From Tulasnella sp. 424 (Eukaryota; Basidiomycota; Agaricomycetes; Cantharellales; Tulasnellaceae): 64,000 nt of DNA. The notes beneath the pieces were generated by a model. The model was given only the letters and a program-made list of their open reading frames with translations. It was not told where the DNA came from and ran no database searches. The stretch spans positions 558,001 to 622,000 of the forward strand of contig WSUB01000001.1 of assembly GCA_019633425.1 (NCBI GenBank), written 5' to 3'. Of this stretch, positions 58,755-64,000 are shown piece by piece (the first letter of the stretch is position 1; every line of letters starts with the position of its first letter). Both the position numbers and the translations under genes were made by a program.

Positions 58755-58867
58755 TCAAAGACAGGTCAAGCAATGGTGCAATTCTTGCGGTGGAGAACTT
58801 CCGCGCGCCGACGCCTCGCGTTTCGGTTCTGGACGGGTGGTTGTGCGCTTAAGTCCGGGGGCATGCC

Positions 58868-59008
58868 GTTCCTACCAACTTCAGAAGTTATGCAGCTATT
58901 ATTGCCGACGACAGGAGTGCCCTTGGTCCGTCGACTGGCCACCGTTGGTCGTGATACGTTGAACCTCTCAAATTCATCCATTACGAGACGTATTACAACC
59001 GTTCATTA
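58868..59008 (-). repeat. shared upstream module, copy D
   Basis: This is the copy of the presumed promoter module of the RING genes that lies upstream of copy D, about 115 bases before its ATG. It is very close to the module at 53832-53977, including the block around cgtcgactggccaccgttgg. Its right end abuts the 3' end of copy E, as the copy A module abuts fragment F. Confidence 0.75.
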
Positions 59009-59783
59009 AGCTCCAGTGACCCAACGCGCCATAGAAGCCAAGCATACGAAACCAAGGACCAATACGAAACCAAGGGCCAATACGATATCAACGACGCGGC
59101 TTACGAAACCAGCGGCACAGCTTACGAAACCATCGGCGCGCCATAGTATGAAACCAACGGTGCGCCATGTTGTCTTCACACCCTCCGATACCAAGGCGGC
59201 AGCATCCTTTGCGCTCCTGTGGGAGGCGCGTTTAAAGACGAATCAGCAATGATTTGTGGTTTCAATCCGTTCATTTTATACCTGAGCTTCTTGTTTTCAA
59301 GCCTGCGGGTAAGATATTCCACATCCCTGCTCGCTTGTTCGAGCTCCGCTTTTAAGCTATCCATCTCGGCTTTCCACTTCCTTTGCAGACGATCTGTTTC
59401 CATCCCCGCTTCCTCCTTAGATCGATCCATCTCGAATTGGGCAGCAGCAAGCTTCTTCTCGGTATCCTCTAACTTTGTCTGCAAGGTGTTGGTTTCGGAA
59501 AAGTCGATGAAGAGCCTCAACACGACTCCTATTGATAGGTTACTTGCATATGCGTCATATTCGCTGGACGGTTTCCATCGGCAAGCAGGGCAGCCGATCT
59601 GTTTCAGCTGTGCAATGCAACCGCGACAGAAGACGTGTCCTATTATATCGATTTATTAGAGCATGAAACGCTATAATAACTCGCTGCCTCGAGGATTCGC
59701 ATACCACAACCACGAAAGGCGTGAGCTTCCGAATATACACTGCCAGAACCAAAGGCAGTGTAACAGAGAGAACAATCGACCAT
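59006..59783 (-). CDS. RING coiled-coil protein with hydrophobic heptad tail, array copy E (type 2, apparently intact)
   Basis: Three exons (59783-59705, 59639-59282, 59216-59006) join in phase to give 215 residues. Exon lengths 79 and 358 equal those of copy A. It starts MVDCSLCYTAFGSGS and completes a RING with GHVFCRGCIAQLKQIGCPAC. LRLFIDFSETNTLQTKLED and the coiled coil follow. The last exon reads SAKDAAALVSEGVKTTWRTV, homologous to type 1 SAKDTAALVSDAVKTT. It then turns into a hydrophobic tail with period-seven aromatic/Val text (GFILWRA, GFVSCAA, GFVSRVV), DIVLALGFVLVLGFVCLAS and the end MARWVTGA. That last part could be a membrane segment. Type 2 thus looks like a RING-coiled-coil protein anchored to a membrane, a prediction from sequence only. 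Confidence 0.65.
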
Positions 59784-59886
59784 TCAAAGACAGGTCAAGT
59801 AATGGTGCAATTCTTGTCGTAGAGAACCTGCTTTGTAGCGCGCACGCTGACGCCTCGTGTCTCGGGCTGAGCGGTTGTTGTACTTA

Positions 59887-60587
59887 GTTTGTGAAATTGT
59901 TGGCACAAACACGACCTTAGGTAATTTTCGACGGCTACATGTGCATTACCTAGCTCGCTCAGTTCACCCCCAATCGCTCTGAAACTTCGCAAGCATCACT
60001 AAGGAGCGTATAAACTGATACCTGAGCGAAATCAATGGCAAAATCATGCCCATGGGAAGTTTTGCTAAATTCCACCCGATTTTGATCTGCAGGCCGGATA
60101 ACTTCCAACTATGCAAATGAATACTATATATTAATAGATTCTTGCTATTGTATATCGAACAGTGAGATGTTGGCAGCGTTGTTATAGTGTATAAATGTTC
60201 GGCTGACTCGGGTAATCGATGATTGTGGGACATCGAGGTTAGTCCCAGCTGAAATACCCGCCATTGCAAGACCAAGATGTGCATCTCCCCAGATTTGAGC
60301 ATTTGAAGCCCCCCAGAACCCATTATTGAAGACCTGGAAGGGTGTGGCATGGCAAGAAGGCCGCAGGGGAAGGAGCTAGCGGTTGCTGATTGGTCGATAA
60401 GAGTGTTAGGTGGGCTTTCGTTCACTAAGGTCAATTAGACTGCAACGAATGTACAGGAATTTGTAAATGTACTGTTAGAAGTCATGTACTAAATTTGAAG
60501 CAAGCAGCGGCAGCGGTTGTGGAGAAATCGATCCCCACTGTGGGGAGTTGAAAATTACATAACAACTTGTTTGCCAATTTCGCAAGC
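59887..60587. mobile_element. putative small DNA transposon-like insertion with short terminal inverted repeats
   Basis: About 700 bases separate the copy E 5' region from the shared upstream module at 60610. The ends form an inverted repeat: gtttgtgaaattg at 59887-59899 and caatttcgcaagc at 60575-60587, 11 of 13 bases matching. The interior has no recognised transposase and is AT-richer than the neighbouring genes. No clear target-site duplication is seen, so the call rests on the inverted ends plus the break in homology with copies A and D. Confidence 0.35.
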
Positions 60588-60609
60588 CAGAGGGTAGATG
60601 AATATTGTC

Positions 60610-60744
60610 GATCCTACCAAACTTCAGAAGTTGTAGCTACCGACGACAGGAGTTCCCCCGGCCGATCAGCTGGCCGTTGCTGGTCGTGATACGCCGAACC
60701 TCTCAAAATCATTCATTACCCCAGCCGTATTACAACCGTTCATT
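60610..60744 (-). repeat. shared upstream module, copy E (displaced)
   Basis: This is the same module found just upstream of copies A and D, here about 830 bases from the copy E start codon because of the intervening insertion. It marks the outer edge of the RING gene array on the SCH9 side. Confidence 0.7.
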
Positions 60745-60874
60745 CGCGGTGACTTCATCTACAATTAGTACAATTTAACAAAAAGATCTTGGAAAGGCAA
60801 CATGATTCTGAACGGGAAAATTGAGAGGAAAACGACATTTAACAAAGCCCGACCAGCCAGGGTCGATCGCACTT

Positions 60875-63722
60875 TCAATCCATCTGCAATTCACTGCCCA
60901 ACCGACCCTTTCGACCTTTCATCTCAGGGCCAGTATCTTCCTCATCCTCCCACTCATCATCGCTGTTAACCGGGCGCACCTCCTGTTCATCCTCCTCATC
61001 ATCCTTCCAATCTTTATCATTCGCTCGATCCTGTCCGAGCAATCCAGCAGCTTGACCGATCATGGACTCGCCCATGTACGTGAAACCTCGGAAGTTCTCC
61101 TGAACGCTGCTCGTGATCGGACTTGAAGCCGCGGCACCTTTCTTGCCTCGGCCCTTTCCGGCTTGTTGACCTTTGCCTTGGATTTGAACGCCACCGGGTC
61201 CGTCAGCTGGAGTAGCAGCGGAGAGGGTGGTGGCGGTGGAAGCCTGACTTCCAACCAAACCGGGAGCGGCTCCGTTCTTGGCCGTGTTGCTCATCGTCAA
61301 TCCAGCAAAGGCTTCGTCGACACCTTCATCCTCGGTCTCGTCACCGTCAAAGTCGATGCCTTGCTCCTTGAGATCGGCCTCGGTGAACTCGGGGTCGAAA
61401 TTAGCAGTGGACTCGTCCGAGTCGACGTTGGGCTTGAAGGGTGGGGTGACTTGCTTGAGAGCGAGGGCTTGCCAGTCGATGGACTTGAAGAAAGCGTGTT
61501 CCTTGAGCTCTTCGGCATCGCGTTGGGCACCGAGACGGTGACGGGGGTTGCGGTTCAGAAGCTAAAATACCCAGAAGCGCTCAGTTTTGGAGGTCGGAGA
61601 GACGAGCACGACATTAGAAGAACTCACCCCTTTGACGAACTGCTTTCCGTCTTCACCAATAACGCCCCTCGGGAACCTGATCTTGCCGAAGCAGATGTTG
61701 CGATACATGGTCTGCGTGTCCTCAGCATAGAAGGGGCTCCAACCGCAGCACATTTCGAACAGGAGGACGCCAAGACTCCAGAAATCGACCAACTTGGAGT
61801 AGCCTGAGTCGTCTAGGAGGACCTCAGGGGCAAGGTACTCCGTAGTACCGCAGAACGTGTTGGTAAGTTGATCGGCACCAAGGTCGGGCTTGGACAAGCC
61901 GAAATCGCATAGGGCGACGTGTCCGGTCGCGTCGAGCAGGATGTTCTCCGGCTTCAGGTCGCTATTCGTGAGAAAGTGTTATAAATGAGTGAATAGTTCG
62001 ATGAGAAAAGACCTTAGGGCGGGACATACCGGTATACGATATTGTACTTGTGCAAATGCTCCAACGCCAACACAAGCTCCGCAATGTAGAACCTGGCCCT
62101 CTCTTCCGAAAACCTCTGTTCCTTCTGTAAGTGCCAGAAAAGCTCCCCGCCACTCTTAAAGTCGGTAACGAGGAAGAGTTCGTTGGAAGTCTGGAAGCTG
62201 AACTTCAAGCCGACCAAGAAGGGGCAATCAAGGGACGTTTGCAGGATCTTGCGCTCGCCGATCGTGTGGGCGACTTCTTTCTTGGCGATGATCTCCTTCT
62301 TGGATAGGATCTTCATGGCGTAGATGCGGCGGGTATCCTTCTTTCGGACTTGGAAAACTCGGCCGAAGGTACCTCGTCCGATGAGCTTGAGGAACTCAAA
62401 GTCTCTAGGAGTGATAACACGTTTAGTCTGGAAGGTGGAGGGTATGTCAGCGTAATCTGTATTAGAAATTGCCGAACCGTTCTACCAACCTTGAATTGTT
62501 CGTAAGTGACTTGGACTCGAACGTCTCCTGTGACTTGTTCACCCTCGCGCGCTTGGAGTCTAGTTTGGGAGAAATTAGAATACGGAACCTCTCTCCTAAC
62601 ACAAGTGACTTACTTGACCCATTGATCGACAGTCTGATCATGGACGAGAACCGGTTTCATCTCGAAGAAGCCGAGGTAGCCTTCCTCGAGCCCACGATCG
62701 TAAACGTTAAATACCAATAATGAGTGATCCGATGTCACATCGCTAGATGTGAAACAGCTTTAGTGCCGAGTCTAAAATGGGTTGGGGAGGAGTGCTTACA
62801 AAGTGACTTCGTGCTTCCAAGTCGGGTTGTGGGGTGACATGGTAGATCCGAAGAGCAAACCACCGGCAGGCTTGTCCAACGCCGCCGGACTGGGTGGAGG
62901 TGGAGGCAGCCTTCCAGTGGCTCTGGAAGCGGCTTCAAATGCACGAGCAATGCCGCTTGCGGCGAGGGACGTAAGCGCGGTGGACGAGTTATTACGCGAT
63001 AACGGCTGAGCGACGCCTTTGACTTCCTTCTCCTTATCGGAAATTGGATCTCTACTGACGAACTCGTTGTTCTCGAACTGGACGACGACATACGGGCGAG
63101 ATTGTATTGATTTGACGTTGAGTCCGCGAGCTTGGATGAGCTTGACGTGAAGCTGGCCCCTGGATTGGCCGGCGCCGGGACCACCGTTAGTCTGACCGTT
63201 GGTACCGAATTGTTGTACACCATCGTCAGTAGTGGCAGTAGTGGCAGCGGTGGTGGATTGAGCTGTGGCTGTCGTGTTGGTGGATGCGACTGTGGGGACT
63301 GCTGTCGCGGTTGCGTTGCGAGATAGCGGCGGGGGCTTATGCATCTTGAATTGAGAAAGAGACGGTTGGAGGGAGCCTTGAGTGGTTGGGAGAGCTGATG
63401 CAGAAGCGGCAGAGGGTAGACCTTGGCCTGTAGCGCGGGAGTGGGCGGAAGAATCTTGAGGTTGCTGTGGGAGATGGAGGAGATGGTGGGTTTGTAAAGT
63501 TGCTGGGGTAGTAGGCATGCGTGAACCTGGAGGCGCTTGCTGCTGCTTTTCGACTTTGGAAGACGGATGCTCTGGCTGTGACCCCGGATTCGATGCCTGC
63601 TGGCTCTGCTGCTGTTGCTGCTGCTGAGTGGGAGGGATGGAGTCGAAGGGATTCTTGACCTCTGCTCTGGGGGTGGTCTGGTCGTTATTACTGCTAGAGG
63701 TGTGAGACCAGAGTTTCAACAT
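60875..63722 (-). CDS. SCH9: C2-domain AGC protein kinase SCH9
   Basis: SCH9 is the fungal S6K-like kinase, downstream of TORC1, that controls growth, ribosome synthesis and ageing. It starts MLKLWSHTSSSNNDQTTPRA (ATG 63720-63722). A Gln-rich, Ser/Thr-rich N-terminus (with a run of seven Gln) leads to a C2 domain of about residues 200-400 (GQLHVKLIQARGLNVKSIQS, YVVVQFENNEFVSRDP). The kinase domain has RDFEFLKLIGRGTFGRVFQV, YAMKILSKKEIIAKKEVAHT, the DLKPEN catalytic loop (split from YR by an intron), and the activation loop TNTFCGTTEYLAPEVLL, whose TFCGT holds the PDK1 site. The C-terminal extension ends in a hydrophobic motif, FRGFTYMGES, the expected TORC1 target. A lysine/aspartate-rich tail follows to the stop at 60875-60877. 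C2 plus AGC kinase plus FxxFTY identifies SCH9 rather than YPK1 or PKC. Confidence 0.93.
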
Positions 63723-64000
63723 GATTGCAAGAGGTAGACTGATTTGGATGTGAAGAGACAGAGTGCACGGCAAAGGCTTAACTGAGGAGAGATACGGAGA
63801 GGATGATGATGATGGTTAAAGAGGTAGTGTGAGGCTCCATTCATATGGGTTTTAGTACGTCGGTCTAACTCGCAATCCTCGCACCGAACACCCGACGCAA
63901 TCACCCCAACCCCCAGAAGCGTGGAGCATCCCCTCCCTTGCAAATCAGATCACCCCAAGCGGGCATCTATCAGCCGTCCCTAGTCAGCCTCCCCATCGTC
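63723..64000. promoter_or_regulatory. SCH9 upstream region
   Basis: These 278 bases upstream of the SCH9 start codon should contain its leader and promoter. No TATA box or clear repeat stands out, and no coding frame here resembles a protein. Confidence 0.4.

Noticed and set aside
60054..60434. Minus-strand frame of up to 156 codons in the transposon-like block
   Set aside because: It starts without an ATG at its first codon, has no transposase-like motif and no splice support.

Overview
The window is nuclear DNA of a filamentous or yeast-like basidiomycete fungus (best guess Agaricomycotina). The genes are dense and on both strands. Nearly every one is broken by several introns of about 45-75 nt with GT..AG ends and CTRAY-like branch points, and the proteins are fungal orthologues of core eukaryotic machinery. 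Exon joins were worked out by eye from frame, splice signals and protein family, so gene spans are firmer than individual splice sites.

Layout. 1-6.9 kb: 3' part of NOT1 (CCR4-NOT scaffold), facing a cytochrome b561 gene. 8.6-12.5 kb: RRN3 (Pol I initiation factor) and ARPC3 (Arp2/3 subunit), both minus. 12.5-15.6 kb: gene-poor. 15.7-24.3 kb: two convergent, unrelated-looking Dbl-type RhoGEF genes. 25.1-32.6 kb: BRR2 (U5 snRNP helicase). 33.8-37.1 kb: a Q-rich zinc-finger protein. 37.6-40.4 kb: gene-poor, with one possible small secreted protein. 40.5-41.7 kb: an SH3 protein. 43.1-45.1 kb: a Pcl1/2-type cyclin. 46.6-52.1 kb: a compact housekeeping block of ribosomal protein uL2, a CCDC97-like protein, SWC4 and THOC7, with head-to-head pairs. 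60.9-63.7 kb: SCH9, a C2-domain AGC kinase.

The unusual part is 52.1-60.8 kb, between THOC7 and SCH9. It is a tandem array of six related minus-strand copies of a small RING-finger plus coiled-coil gene. Two kinds alternate. Type 1 has a Ser/Pro-rich tail ending in an MDWTP-like motif. Type 2 instead has a hydrophobic tail with a period of seven residues. I read the array as three duplications of a type-1/type-2 gene pair. Some copies look intact (52438-53709 and 59006-59783). Others carry frameshifts, an expanded 21-bp minisatellite, or a junction occupied by an LTR-like sequence. Flanking DNA, including the sequence just 3' of THOC7, is duplicated with the genes. The function of the family is not known from sequence; the RING points to an E3 ubiquitin (or SUMO) ligase.

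The housekeeping genes act in mRNA decay, splicing, rRNA synthesis, mRNA export, chromatin and growth control, but apart from promoter sharing there is no sign that they form a functional cluster.
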